In this document: piece after piece, positions 44,701-57,200 of the stretch
Layout of the letters: each line of letters begins with the position of its first letter
Position numbering within the stretch: position 1 is the first letter of the stretch
NCBI GenBank assembly: GCA_022225965.2
Contig: JAKJXP020000031.1
Coordinates: 1-64,000 of the forward strand
Direction: 5' to 3'
From: Diatrype stigma
Lineage: Eukaryota > Ascomycota > Sordariomycetes > Xylariales > Diatrypaceae
Length of the DNA stretch: 64,000 bases
Translations under genes and position numbers: made by a program
The notes under the pieces: model-generated
Told to the model about the DNA's origin: nothing
The model's input: the letters and a program-made list of their open reading frames with translations, nothing else
Database searches by the model: none

Positions 44701-46733
44701 ATGGATGGGAGGGTCTCTTTTTTCCCTCGTGGTTTCTAAGTTTAGAAACAAGTAAGCAAGCAGGGGTTGCCCCCCCTCACCCCCTCTATCCCATTTCATC
44801 ATCCCATCCCGATGCAGAGAAGAATTCCATCCAGTGTTCTATCACCCAATGGCCGCACAGCAGCGGGCTCGTGCGCCACACGCACGCATCCATATATATA
44901 TACAGTACCTACACGGTCATCTTAAGTGAGAGGAGGCCCAAGGGAAGAAGAGAGAAGCGAAGCCAGAAACGTCGAAATGTCCGGCCGTCTTACGGTTACA
45001 TCCAAGGGACCCTTCCCTCTCCTGTCCTCTCCTTTCCTTCCCTTTACATCCTACGAGCAACCTCCATGCACCCTCCGATCCGTTTATGCATGGCTTGCCA
45101 CTGTTGCACGCATGAGTTGATAGAAGCGAGGATCTACCTGTCTATCTGAGTACGGTAGGTAAGCCATCATCTTCGGCTGCTTTTGTACGTACCGTACCCT
45201 TAGTACGACAGATACGATCGATGGGCAGGCAAGTTAAAGTGTATCGTGTATGTGTACCGCAAGCAGCAGCACAACAACACGATGCAACACAAACGCGCCG
45301 GTCGCCGCCGCCGCCGCCAAGTGATGCAATGCACACAGACACAGCCACGATTGCAGACGCGATCTGACGAAAGACCGATAAGGTGATCATGTAACTTTTT
45401 GTCGTGTCATCGTAGCATCCGGGGTAGACCGCTCCCCAAAGTTGACTGACGGTGACGAAGCAGAGTTTTTTCTTGTTTCCTAGTATATATATTACATTGC
45501 ATTAAATAAATGAATGAATAATTAATCAACTGAATCAGTAAAAGGGGGTGCCCCTCACTCACCCCCTTTTGGGGGCTACATACACAGTAGTATCGGGTAA
45601 AACACCCGAGTCGTCGTCACCGACTTTTCAAACCATAAGAGGGAGAAGTGATTGGATAGCGAATTATTATGGTATATCTTGACCGCTCACACGAATGATC
45701 GGAAGGTCGTCATTCCATAGGTACAATGCAGGCAATGGGCACCTATCAGTCCCAATGCCAGTGCTTCGGGTTGGCTTGGGTCAATTGCGATTGGGAGAGC
45801 TGCTAGCTAAGTACCTATGGAGGTACGTTGCATACCTACCATGTATAACCGATCAACACACTGGGACATTGAAACTACTAGGTACCTCTGCAGTTGGATG
45901 TTTAGATGCATAGCTATAGCTGGTTAGCTAGAGTTGCCCCAGCTCTCGCCGTTATCATAGTACATGCTTATGAGATGTCAGTCGTTCTAGGTTGTAAGTC
46001 CAGGGGTTGTGATTAGTTAGGCAGGTATGGGTTTGGTCCCTGTAAGGCAAGTCAAGTCACAGCAATCCATGAATAGATTCGAAGTGACATCAGCGGAAAC
46101 GTTCATTGAGGCATGATATGTGGCAACATTCAGTGTTTTGATGCGTGATATTGGTAGAAAATCTTCTAACTAGGCTGTACATGCAGAGTAAACGTCTATA
46201 ATCAATGTGTCCGTCGCCCTGTTTCTCCTTATCGTAACGCCATCAAATATGTGAATGCGAGCATGAGCAGGAAAAGGGCTATATATATGTATAGTAAACA
46301 GGGTATCATCATCATCATCGTCATCACCACCACGGTAGTAAGGTGAAGACCCGAAGAATGAACAGCGTTCGGAAGCACCTACATTAAAACAAGTCTCTCG
46401 CTCGAAGGGAAGAGGGGAGGGAGAAGAAAGATGAGGGTCGTCCCCAAAAACCAAATGCTCGTCGTGAAAAATCAAAAAGGGGTATCCATACCCCCGTCCG
46501 CCTTGTTTTTTGTTCCCCCAAGGTCCAAATGATACATCCCATGATAGGCCGTGTCATTATCCAAACGTGTCCCGTCCCGTCCTGTCCCGTCCCGAATAAC
46601 CAAGCCTGCGCCGGCGCCTACGCTAATCATGCTCTCAGATGCTCGCTCCTATGCGTTGTGTCTATTGAAACGTGGGTGGCAGTAGATGTTGCCGTGGCAA
46701 AGGCAACTTCCCTCGATAAGGGTAGAAGAGGCC
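41786..46733. other. 5-kb stretch with only weak ORFs
   Basis: No gene could be identified. Minus-strand open stretches at 42035-42528 (Arg-rich, e.g. GGRLVRPRGPCRRKG) in two frames might be a worn-out gene. Another at 43617-43832 is listed separately. TACCTA/TAGGTA motifs, a CCCCCTTTT/GGGGG stretch near 45541-45575 and a GTCCCGTCCC run near 46567-46592 occur. The last 200 bases hold the 3' UTR of the C2H2 gene. Confidence 0.4.
43617..43832 (-). CDS. unidentified 71-residue ORF, possible gene remnant
   Basis: Starts at an ATG (MPYLRPSLKYHWLGSDGL) and has coding-like codon use through SQDEAIVKSYETTEPKLPAS and MESFKIVDDNSHDTG. After that point the neighbouring frame (DFHAGHYCLRSGRIDVALQ, to 43520) also reads well, which suggests a frameshifted longer gene or an unseen splice. 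Not recognised. Confidence 0.28.
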   Translation of the reverse strand: MPYLRPSLKYHWLGSDGLMASQDEAIVKSYETTEPKLPASIMESFKIVDDNSHDTGWGLSCRPLLPSLRPY

Positions 46734-48956
46734 TCACCGCTGGGACATCTCCAGCATGCGTTGCATCTGCTCCTCGGTTGGGTCATCCGATATCCAGATG
46801 CCCTTCTCCTCGTCGGTCGCGCCCAGGAAACCCTCAGCACGTTCCATGGTCTTGACATCCAAGTCCGTGACGTAGGATTTCCCGTCACTCAGCTTGACCC
46901 GCACTTCTTGTTCCATCGAGAGCATCATGTCGTCCTTGGCCAACCGTCGCGGGCCATCGAACACGGTCATGACACGTTTCTTCATGGTCATCTGTCCCTT
47001 GTCGAATCCCCAAGACGAAGGATAGTCGCGTCGGTTCTTGCGGCTCTTGCTCTTGGTAGGAAGGGCGACGCCGCCGCGGGAATGCGTCATGCCCCGTGAC
47101 TTTTGAACGCCATTGGGAGGGTTCCCCTTCCTCTTCGTTGGAGGATTTTTCTTCCCCCTCGAGTCTTCCTCTAGAGCGTCATCATCATCGACCATCTCGT
47201 CGTCGTCCTCGACATCCGATGTCGAGGTTGTTTGCGGCGTCGATAGAGGCAGTTGGTTCTTCTTCAAGGTCTGGTGTACCTCCTTATCATTCTCGACTTC
47301 GGCCAGCCGCTGGGCGTTGATGGCTTCGGCGGGATCTTCTTGCTGAACAATGCGCAGTACGCAATCGTCTAAGTGCTCATAGAAGTCCTGAGCATTGGAA
47401 AATGTAGCCGAACAAGTTGAGCACTTTCCTGTAGCACCCGTTGGATAGCCTGTCAGTTTCTTCCCGCTGTTCGCCGATGCTGATGTCTTTTTTCTCGAGT
47501 TTGGCGGCGTCTGTTCCACATTATGCACAGCCGTCAAATGCCGCTTGAATACATCCGCCCGGTTGAACGACTTCTCAGCCGCAGAACCTGGCCCCGGGCA
47601 GAAACCGCATACCATGGTGCCCTTATAATGTGTAAGGGTGTGTCGGTTCTTGTCATATTTGCGTGCGAACCCCTTGATATGGTAATCGCACGTCTGGATG
47701 GGGCACTTCTCGGGCCTTTCCAGCTGGTGCGTTAGCATGTGGGCTTTGAGGTCCTTGAAGATCTTCCCGCAATCGTTAAGGGGACACCTTTGTTTCTCCT
47801 TGGATTCATCGCCGCTATAGACGTAATCATGGGAGGTATAGCTGGATAGACTCGGGCGTCTGCCCGGTTGCGCGGGAACAGCGAATGGACTGAACTGCTG
47901 GTATGGCATATATGGCGATTGCGAATCTGTTCTTATGGGGGATGCGGCACCGGACAGAGCTGGTGAATTGGGGTAAGGCATGTGAGGGGAGATATTCTCA
48001 TAACCCTGCTGCATCTGGGGTAGTGGTGGTATGTGCCCACGGATTTCGGGGTGTATTAAAGATGGATCTAACAGGCAATCCAGCGTTAGTAAGTCTGCAC
48101 TTCCTCGACGGCGCGTTCAGGCGGAATGTATGGAATCGAAGAAAACTGGACGAATAATGATATGGAAGCAACCACGATGAGGCACAGAAATCTCATTGAC
48201 TTCATTGACTTTATCTCATGAATATTGATGAAACCCCTCTCATCATCAGTGATCGAGTGTTCGATGCACAACCCTCTTGCGAGGGCGCAGGCAGACGCAA
48301 CGAGGGAAATGGGGGACACAGGGGCTAGACTGCCCGTCCTTAAAGTTCGCAAGGCAAGAGACGAAACCATATCGGTTCCGTTTTTCACCATTACTGACTA
48401 GACATGGCAGCATTACAAGAAGCAGTATCCAGAGGGATCTATAAAGCTGCAATGGGAAATTTCAGGTGGCATGCGCAAACTCACCGACGAAATTAGGCTT
48501 GTCATAGGGGATGAAGTCGTCCATACCTGGACCCGAGTACATGTAATCACCAACTATTCCAGGGCTCACTCCTAGGCCTGTGTGCTGGTACTCGGGAATA
48601 AATCCCAACTGGCCAGGATTGGAATGCGGCGAGCCCACTGTGGAGCTAGGCGCGGATGGTGCCGAAGCTGTCGAGAGGTGCACTTCACTATCGTCGTGGT
48701 ACATGCTCGTAGGAGACCCTCTGCTCTTGTGTACGAAGTTCGTCGCATCTGCGTAGATCGTGTCGTATCCCGCCGGATGATATTCGCTGGACATACCCTG
48801 AGTGAAGCCGTAGGCGTCAGGGCTCACGTCCACATCTAAATCCAGGGGAGGCGAGGCGTATCCAGCACGAGGTATTTCGGGGTAGGGCATGCAATCGCGG
48901 TCGTTCTGATGGTGGCCCCGGAAGATGACGGGATGATGCTCCGCAATCATAGCCAT
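46734..48956 (-). CDS. C2H2 zinc-finger transcription regulator
   Basis: Predicted nuclear DNA-binding regulator. Exons 48956-48485 and 48067-46734 with a 417-nt intron (donor GTGAGT, branch ACTAAC, acceptor CTGTTAG), 601 residues. I use the first ATG downstream of a GTG-initiated open frame. The first 240 residues are Pro/Ser/Tyr-rich, like an activation domain. Zinc fingers: CPLNDC...HMLTH (about 252-271), CPIQTC...RHTLTH (about 279-304), CGFCPGP...RHLTAVH (about 311-339) and an atypical CSTCSATFSNAQDFYEHLDDC (about 373-393). A short acidic stretch (DDDEMVDDDDALEED) and a basic region (TKSKSRKNRRDYPSSWGF) follow. The last 80 residues (GIWISDDPTEEQMQRMLEM) look conserved. Target genes are unknown. 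The long intron is unusual in this window and could hide a small exon. Confidence 0.85.
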
Positions 48957-49338
48957 CGTTATGGCTGGAGCGGACACACCAAGGTTATATATGAAGGTAT
49001 AGTGAGATGACCCAAAGCTTTGCCTCTAACCAATCTGCAAAGCCAGGGACGGGGAAGGCAGTCTCTATATAGGTAAGAGCTCACGTATGATCCTTAGCTC
49101 ATGCCCAGGTATCGACGGTAGACTCCGCGGTGGGGTTAGGATATCGTGTAAGTCAACCTGTTTCGCGCTGCGGACGAAGCTTATAGCTCAGTAATCCAGG
49201 AGATCGGCTGGTTGAGAAAAGGGAGTGTCTAAGATTATATGTACTTTTGCAAGCAGGGCTCGCTCGGGTGTTAAGTTGCCGGGTTCGATGATTATATATT
49301 CAGGTAAAATCGCGGCCTGTCAATTTCGCCGTGCTTTC

Positions 49339-49374
49339 TTCTTCTGAGTCTTCTGAGTCTTCTGAGTCTCCTGA
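49339..49374. repeat. 9-mer repeat (CTTCTGAGT)
   Basis: Four near-identical copies of CTTCTGAGT in the region upstream of the C2H2 gene. Confidence 0.75.
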
Positions 49375-49679
49375 GATGCGGCTTCCGATCTGGAGGTATT
49401 ACGGGGCTCCCGATGAGTGAGTGGCCACGGTCCGTTGGAAGGATGTTCCTTGTCCAGACAGGAAGAGGGAACAGCAGGATGCTCTATCTATATTGCTATG
49501 AGAGAATAGGGCAGCAACAGGTGTCAAGGAGTTCCAGGTTTGGTTTTTGGCGTCCTCTGATGTTTCTTTATAATGGGGGTAAGATCTAAGCTCGGGAGGT
49601 TTGGGGGCTTAGAGATATATACCCAGCCCGAGGCGAAGAGAGACTGGAGCCACTGGAGCTACCTACCACATACCTACAT

Positions 49680-49713
49680 ACATATACATACATACATACA
49701 TACATACATACAT
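49680..49713. repeat. (CATA)n microsatellite
   Basis: About eight CATA units, one interrupted. Confidence 0.85.
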
Positions 49714-51387
49714 AGCCGCGCCCTAGGTAGGTGCTAGTGCGCGTATGCACGCACAAATAATACGTGGATCTTATAAGGTGGTTCTCGTAGGGCAGACAGG
49801 ACCCTGGCAAGCCTGGCAGCCTAGCAGCCTAGCAGCCTGGCAACCTGGCAAACCCTCAGGCCCTGGGATGCCAGAGAGAGGCGGTAGGTAATCAGGTACC
49901 TACACCTACCCTTACCAGCGCATCCGGTCGCCAGTCGCCAGCTCGAAAGGCACCCAGCCTGCAACGACGAGGGTGGGCCCTGGCTCCATGTCTTACACTC
50001 CCACCTCGAAGTACCGAGTACTAGGTACGGGCGAGGTGTACAGACACCAACAGGGTAGAGGAACACACCCGCCTGCCCATCCACCCACCCAGCTACAACA
50101 GGAGAGTTCCTCATGCACTGCCAAAACGGAGGATGGTGGTGTGGTTACTGGATTTAGTAGGTACCTGTCAACTGTCACTTCGTCAGGCAGCCTAGATGTA
50201 TCTGTACTCGTACTTCAATACATAACCAGGTACATTGGTAATTGCTAGGCCGGTCATTCCAGGTTGCTGAACAGTTGAGAGTCTGGTGGTGTACCCAGGC
50301 GTGTCCTTGTATTGACTGCCCTGCCCACCAGGTGTGTCGGTACGTACCAGCCTGGTACTCCGTTTTACCGCACATTTGACGACATTTCATAACAATCATC
50401 AATGCCAGCGCGGAATGAGTCTGGACCAAGTTTATGGCGTCGGACCCTGGAAGAGAAGACACATAGTACGGTACTTACCTACACCAGACGGTTCGCAATT
50501 TGTGTGGGGGTGAATTTACAGACTTGGATCTTTTTGATGCCAGGTCTCTTTCTCATACTTACAATGATCTAATCCGGTCTGTGTATGCAAAGCTATATAA
50601 ATCATACAGATGCTGGTGTATGTAAGTAAGGTAAGTATATAGTCAGTAGTAATTACGTATGTATGTAGCAAATAATGTGTTTGGTGACAGAACATGAGAT
50701 GCATCGCATCGGTGATGCAATCTCATGTTGACATCAGGTACGCCGATGGTCCCTGAACGGATCAAAAGTCCTTCGCAGACTATTCATTGCTACATAACCT
50801 ATGCACTTATGCATGGGATATAGCAAATGTCTATGATTTATCTTCACAGTTTTGCATGTCCCCCTTCAAGCCATGCACCCAAGCAGCAAATTCGACGAAT
50901 GGGCCTCGTGGCGCGCGATTATTCCGCGGAAATCTACTCACCCAAGGCGATCTCATGCTCTGGGGTAAACTGTATGTGTCAGGTATGTCGGTAAGTATTC
51001 GTGTATGTAGGTACCTATGCCGGCCGGTAAAAGGTCCCTGCAATACCACGTACCAGAGAATGTTGATATTGATGGTTTGTTAATGATGCAGCCTGTCAGT
51101 CGGGCATCACCCCCCCCCCCCCCATGCCTTCCGCACTGCGGGTGGCTTGGGCATGCCAGTGACAAGCTTAACACGATAGGTGGTCATGTACTCCAATCTC
51201 TACTTGGACCATCCACACTCGTAGAAAAAGAAATTATCAACACCATTGCCATCGTATCGTCCCAGTTCTCAGTCGCACAAAAGGGGGCCAAGGAGCCCCT
51301 GCTCGCGACCTTACGCAATAGCATACATACATAGTAACAACGATATCCCTATATATTGTATTGCATACATTTCATGGCAGGGCCGGA

Positions 51388-51421
51388 AGGCAGCAGGGCA
51401 GCAGGGCAGCAGGGCAGCAGG
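51388..51421. repeat. 8-mer repeat (GGCAGCAG)
   Basis: Four copies of an 8-base unit GGCAGCAG in an intergenic region. Confidence 0.8.
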
Positions 51422-52498
51422 GTCAGTTGTCGCATGGTTGCATCCAAGCCATCATACTATGTACAGATCATACATCTCTGACAGTGCTCCCTGAGATGCA
51501 GGTAGAGCCAAGCCTATTATTAGACAAGGATAATCTTCAGGATCTCCATTGCGCTCGTTTCAACCCTCAAAAGGTCCTTATCACGGATACTGTACCCTGA
51601 GAATGTCTTGGGCCATTCCACCGAGACCGACTAGCCGGTTCCGGGACTAATTAACCTGCTGCTGGGATTTAGCCCAGCTCTGCATTATGTACATAGTACC
51701 AACGTTGTCATCTCATACCGTCTCGTGCGCACCTTGGCCAGCAGGCTCGGTAGGCTAGAGACAATCTACTCAGAACTTTATCATCAGACTGGCCAAAGTA
51801 AAAAAAGGAGGGCCCGGCACGCACGCCTGGTATAGCGAGTACGCTAGACATAGGGATATATCTCTAAGCGACCCTTTTAATCTTATGTCTCGGTTGGGTT
51901 AGCTAACTAGCCAACTTCTCGGCTTCTTTCCGAGCGATAACGCAGTAAGCGCTCTTGACACTCAGTACAAGACGCCGTTTTCGCGGAGCCATGCCTGGAA
52001 CTAGTAAATAAAGGCGAGGTTTCATACGCTACTACGCTTAAAACCATAGAACGAACGGCCGTTGACGCGCTTCAGCGTTCAACGTCGCCTGCGGTATCCG
52101 ACAACAGCCGATGATCGGTCTTTAACTGCTAGCTAGTTCCATTGCTGAAGTCGTGATGGGTTCATGCTGAATAACATATATCGGCCTTCAGCAGTATACA
52201 CTATGGGATATATCTACTAGATAGATAACTGTAGGTACATACATAACTCTCAAGACTCCATAGGTTCTCATTGACACTCTAGTAGGTACCGCATTGCCCA
52301 CACTCTTTTCTCTTTCCTTCTGGTTTCTTTTCATGAGCCCCTCTGCTCCGAGGAAGCAGCCAATCGCAGAACGGCTTCTTCCTCCACAATTTCACTGCAC
52401 GTAGAGACCTACTAATTTCTTGCACTGCCCTCCTTTTTGGTGCCATTAGTATTACCTACACATCATCAAAATCATCTTGCAGCATCTGATCACAAACC

Positions 52499-52690
52499 AT
52501 GATTGGCTGCTGTGGTACGAAGTACATTAGCTCGCTACAGAGTCCGAGGACGTACGTTCATTATATCGCCCACGGATCGATGGATGCCAACGACCAAAAC
52601 AACCTGAATAGAGTCGTAGTCAGGCAAGTTCAGGTTCGGCCAGCCCCGCACCTCGACCCCATAGTGCTCGATCTCAAGCTTGTTGGTTGA
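52499..52690 (+). CDS. weak small ORF, 63 residues
   Basis: Begins at an ATG (MIGCCGTKYISSLQSP) after a pyrimidine-rich stretch at about 52303-52335 and runs 63 codons with natural codon use (DANDQNNLNRVVVRQVQVRPAPHLDP). Not recognised. No signal peptide, splice site or domain. It could be a small gene or chance. Confidence 0.28.
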   Translation: MIGCCGTKYISSLQSPRTYVHYIAHGSMDANDQNNLNRVVVRQVQVRPAPHLDPIVLDLKLVG

Positions 52691-53987
52691 ATAAGTAAGT
52701 AAGCATCAGAGAATATTTGCAGCCTTCAGCTGCCTCCAGGAACAGAGTCTTTCCCATCTTGCCTCGCGCATGTCCGATCGTCATGCCAGCAGCCCATACA
52801 GAGGTGAAGACGGCCGAGAATAATAATACACCAGTGTCACATTCCGACGTGTAACGAGTCGCAAATGAAGAGGGATGTCTCTCGGGCTCGGGCGAACAAA
52901 AGCAACGTATTCCGGCCAATCATGACCTCGGGGACTTGTAGAGAAGACACTATTTCGTCCATTGATAACACCGTGCTAGTGCTCCCATTGGAAATAACTT
53001 AACTAATAGCTATGCTATCGTGCCGAACCTCGCATTTCATTTCATGAGAGTATAAGGGGATCATAAATGAAGCTGATTACCAGGACTGCTGAGCGCTGCT
53101 ATACTACTAGCTGCCCCATCCCCCAGCTGATAATATAACGCTATCATAACGAATGTAATAGTGTACTTTTTTATTTGCGTGCGGAGCCAAAAGGCTTGAG
53201 CTCCCCGCTCCCCAACCACGTAGACCCAACAGCAACCGGGACGGGAGAATAGCGTGTGGACATAGCGTGTGGCTGAGCTGCCTAGTTTTGAAATTTGTAG
53301 CTTGCTGATTGGTGCAAATACGAGATCGGGCTTTACATACCTCCGCCCATGCGGTGACCGAGGGGTTGCAAAGCCAAAAATAGGATCGTCGGCTAGACTA
53401 GGTAGTTGCTAGTCGCTAGGAGGTCAGGGTAAGGCTGTGCTACCACAACGTGTGTGAAGGGAGGGAGCTAATGCTTGAAACTTTCATTTAGCTTTCACCC
53501 GTCTCAAGATCGTACTGTAATCAACAGACAGACATATGACTAGCCACGTTTTGTGCCTCTGGATCAACAGCAATAGTTCACGAACGCTGGGGTCGTGCGA
53601 TGCCTGCGCAATGATTATATCGATCAGCAAACCCGCAAGCTTGCTTTGAGGAACTACCCGTCCTACCCGTCCTACCCGTCCGACCTTAGCATGACTTCAT
53701 TATCCGGCTTCTGTAATAAACTTGGACCCTAAAGAACAAAAAGACCTTGCTAAAGCGGCTATGTGCATGTCAAGTTGATAGTTTATATTGAAGCTGATAG
53801 CCACCAAGAGTAGATGCATGCCAACGGCTTCTGGCGCAACTATGTGGCATTCGTGTAGACGCGAGAGAAAGTTCCGTGTCGGTTCTGGAAGCCTTCAGGA
53901 GTTCCATCACGTTACACATCTGTCGGTACAGACAGGGAGAGATGTCTCACTGTTTCCCGGAACTGAGACAAAAGCAAAAGCAGGCAG
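52691..53987. other. intergenic
   Basis: No supported gene. A CCTACCCGT tandem repeat (three copies) lies at 53658-53684. Confidence 0.5.
53658..53684. repeat. 9-mer repeat (CCTACCCGT)
   Basis: Three exact tandem copies. Confidence 0.85.
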
Positions 53988-54221
53988 GATACATACCTAC
54001 CGACTACCGCCAACTTGCGTCAAGACTTCGACTACATCCAGACACCGTACCGACGCAGCAGCCGGCAGGAGTATATATTCAGCCCTACAAGAACACAGGC
54101 TTGCAGCATCGTGGAGCGTGGTGCCGTGCCACAGCCACCTCCATACGAGGAGATAAAGGGGTCCCCTTCCTGCATGTCTTGCCTAATCTCATCGCACCGC
54201 AACGACGCGGCGGGCGACTGA
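53988..54221 (+). CDS. possible coding exon with a PPPY motif
   Basis: An open stretch after a possible acceptor (GCAGGCAG) reads DTYLPTTANLRQDFDYIQTP, continues Arg/Ser-rich, contains PPPYEEI (a PPxY-type WW-domain ligand) and ends with CMSC and a TGA. Codon use looks coding, but no start exon was found and the two other frames are also open here. It could be the last exon of an unseen gene, a relic or chance. Confidence 0.2.
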   Translation, partial: DTYLPTTANLRQDFDYIQTPYRRSSRQEYIFSPTRTQACSIVERGAVPQPPPYEEIKGSPSCMSCLISSHRNDAAGD

Positions 54222-57200
54222 CTGGCTTTTGCCTTGCTTCTAGAATAATGCGACGATAGGACTCGATTGGGTAAGACCAACTTGTGCGCGTGCGTGCTTA
54301 CTGGGATGAGCAGTCTCCCTTGCTGCGACACGTATCTAGACTAGCGCGCTGCTGCATCTGGCCGATGTTCACATTCTCGACTCTGCTCTGGTCCATAGCA
54401 TGATTATGAATAACCTTACTAAACAGTCACCTACTACATAACAACACTGGGGGAAAGATATGCGTCTGTTTCAACGGACTCTGTCATTGGCGAGATAGGA
54501 CAGCAATCGTCAGGAGCCTCATCGAGAATTGTACGGAGAGGATGTGTGTACGACCAACATCCGTATGGCAGGGAGCGCGATGATTGGTCAACCCGGGACG
54601 ATAATCTCTCCGGGTCAGGGGGGTTTAAAAATAAGCACAGGGGTAGTTGGTTGTCCGGCATCATGTGCAGCAAGGAAAAGGGATCTCCCCCAGAACAGAA
54701 ACAAAACAGGGGGGCTGCATATGTTCGCAAAGGATCCCTGCCGGGGTTTGGTCGTCGTACAAGGTTGATGCTCTCTGTAATAAGGGGGGAAACACTGAAG
54801 AGAAAATGATGAAATTCATGCGCTCTGACTTCTGCTCTAACTATTGGTATGTGAAGGTGGTAAGGGAGAAATGAACGCCTTCCTATATGATGTTGAGTCC
54901 TGATAATCAGCCCCACGGTTCCTACAAAACCGGCATCTTGAATCTTCATACTGCAAGACCCCTAGCCAGGGCTAGAACCACGCGGCGCGTCTCATGGTAA
55001 GACGATATACTATGTAACACATGTAGATACTCGCATTGTCAAGTCATGACCCAAGCTACAGTGACAGGCTGCTAGGCACGTATAATTATGTGGTAGTTTT
55101 TATGCGTGGCGCTCCAGTGTCATACTTAGTCAGAGGCACGGGGCGTATCCCATAGGGCTGAGAATCCGATCTGACCAGCCCGTTAACTAACTACCTAACT
55201 TAATGCGATAGTAATCAGCAAGTTGTACTTCTCGATCTAGCAAATTGTAACATTTCCTCGGATCTATGGTTCATGATGCTGTCGAGCTTATAAGGCAAAT
55301 TTGTGTCCTTGCCATGATGCGGTCAAACATACCTGAGAGCGGTGAAGCATATAATTGATAGTAGCCAGAAAATGGTCGTAAGCCTAGAGTTACATTCTAT
55401 AGGGGAGGGATGTTTGGAAGTAATGCAGTACAGGTTGAAGTGGCTGGCACGATATCAAATAAGGTTGCCAAGACGGCATGGCCGACTACTACGTATAGTA
55501 CAAGCCACACCCCATATCATAGCAAGCCATAAGTAAGCCATAAGTATCAAAGAGGCACGGGGTTTCCACGTGGTATATCAGCAGTGTGTAACAACCTTTA
55601 CAACGTAAGTATACCGGATCATAGCCAATTATGTCATCTTATAATTGAGCAATGCCAACCCGGAGGCTGTAACTCATAAGTGAACAACAATCTGACCGAT
55701 AAGATACTACCCTCGACATACACAGTAAGATAGATAACCAAGTACTATGTAAACAAATGGCTTCTCAGGAACGACTTCAAATAAGTATTTGACAACCTAC
55801 CTACATAGGTAGTTATGAGCAGGTATCCGTATACCATTCACCGTCATGTCAGTCCTCTAGCCGACCAGCTCAATACAGGGAATAGGGTTGCATGTTATGC
55901 TCGCCGACTAATAATACGGGCTTCAACACATCGTCGATTCGTCCTCAGGGTGGCCGCAATACCATCCGCAACGAACATCATAATCTTATTCGTCGAGCTG
56001 TAGTCCAGTAGAAAGTCACTATACGCAATGAGTTTGCGATGTCAAAATCCCACTTGCCTCCTACGGTGTATATGGTTAAAATTAAAATGACTGTCGGGAG
56101 CCCCCGTTTCAACCGCCTCCACTCCACTTTACTAGGTATAGGGCATAGGGACATACTGTTTGTCATCGTCTTTTATATGCTAGAATTACATCATCTTTCC
56201 GTTTCGTTGCTTATGATAAACAGGCAGTTACACATGGTCCCCTGTGCTATAGCATATTGTAGTTATGAATATTACTTCACCACGTCCTGCTAAAGCAGCA
56301 CCTGGGCCGGGCAGTAGGATGGAAGTACGGGGATATATTATATACCCTACCTACTCCCTACCCGGTGGCTCATCTACCGCATCTGGGGCGCCTTAAGTCG
56401 GATTAGGAGAAAATTAACGAGACTATGCCTTAGGCTGACCAGATGAGGTTAAGCGCCAGCGTAGCCAAAAGGAGCCTTGACGTCTCCCGCGCGAGCAGGG
56501 AACCGGCATGATACTATTCCCCACACGAAGGATTCCTTACTTCGCCAAGCCTTCTCGATGTAGATATATCAAGTATTTATGTACCTACGTTGCAAGATGC
56601 GCCGACGTGCCTAGTCCCAATCAAGTAGTGTACATACCTACCTCAATATGTACATACTACACACCTAAGTACCTAGGTGGCCAAGAACAATATAGCAGGA
56701 TAGCCGCCGTCGCTACAGGTAGGCCGTCCTTCGTGATGGAATAGGGCATTCTGGTCGTTCTACGATCGAGAAGGGAACTCCCTGCTAGCCGAATGTTCTT
56801 ACCGGCCGAGTTCGCAAGGCAGACTCAGAAGCTAGTGAACCAGCAGGATGAAGATGGTTACCTAGGTATGGTCATCTTCCATCAGTGAAGCTTGTCAAAG
56901 AAGAGCTACGATGCATCTCGAACATGTACGTCAGTGGGCGCAGTTCATACCTACATAGTGCATGTACAATGTACGTAGATCTTGCACTCCGGTAAACCCA
57001 CTGCTCTCAGATAGCAGATGTCCCGGCTCCTCGGCGGCACAGCAGCCCTAGAGCTCTATCATACAGTGACGACAGGGTCGATAGGAAGAGGGGCCATTGG
57101 TATTTCGGAATAATTCCGAAAACCCCCATCCCCACGCCCCATGCCGTAGACGGCAGTACCATGGTACGTCCTACATAGGCAGTAGCTTGATGGAAGGGAC

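Larger units (their letters stand above)
48957..52498. other. 3.5 kb intergenic with simple repeats
   Basis: The first kilobase should contain the C2H2 gene's promoter and 5' UTR. No other gene is supported. It holds a CTTCTGAGT run (49339-49374), a CATA run (49680-49713), CAGCCTAGCAGCCTGG repeats near 49811-49850, a C homopolymer (51110-51123) and a GCAGGGCA run (51388-51421). Confidence 0.5.

Noticed and set aside
46686..47346. Plus-strand ORFs opposite the C2H2 gene
   Set aside because: Antisense shadows of the coding exon.
54434..54949. 171-codon minus-strand ORF
   Set aside because: No domain, no codon bias, no splice or promoter support; within chance length for 64 kb on six frames.
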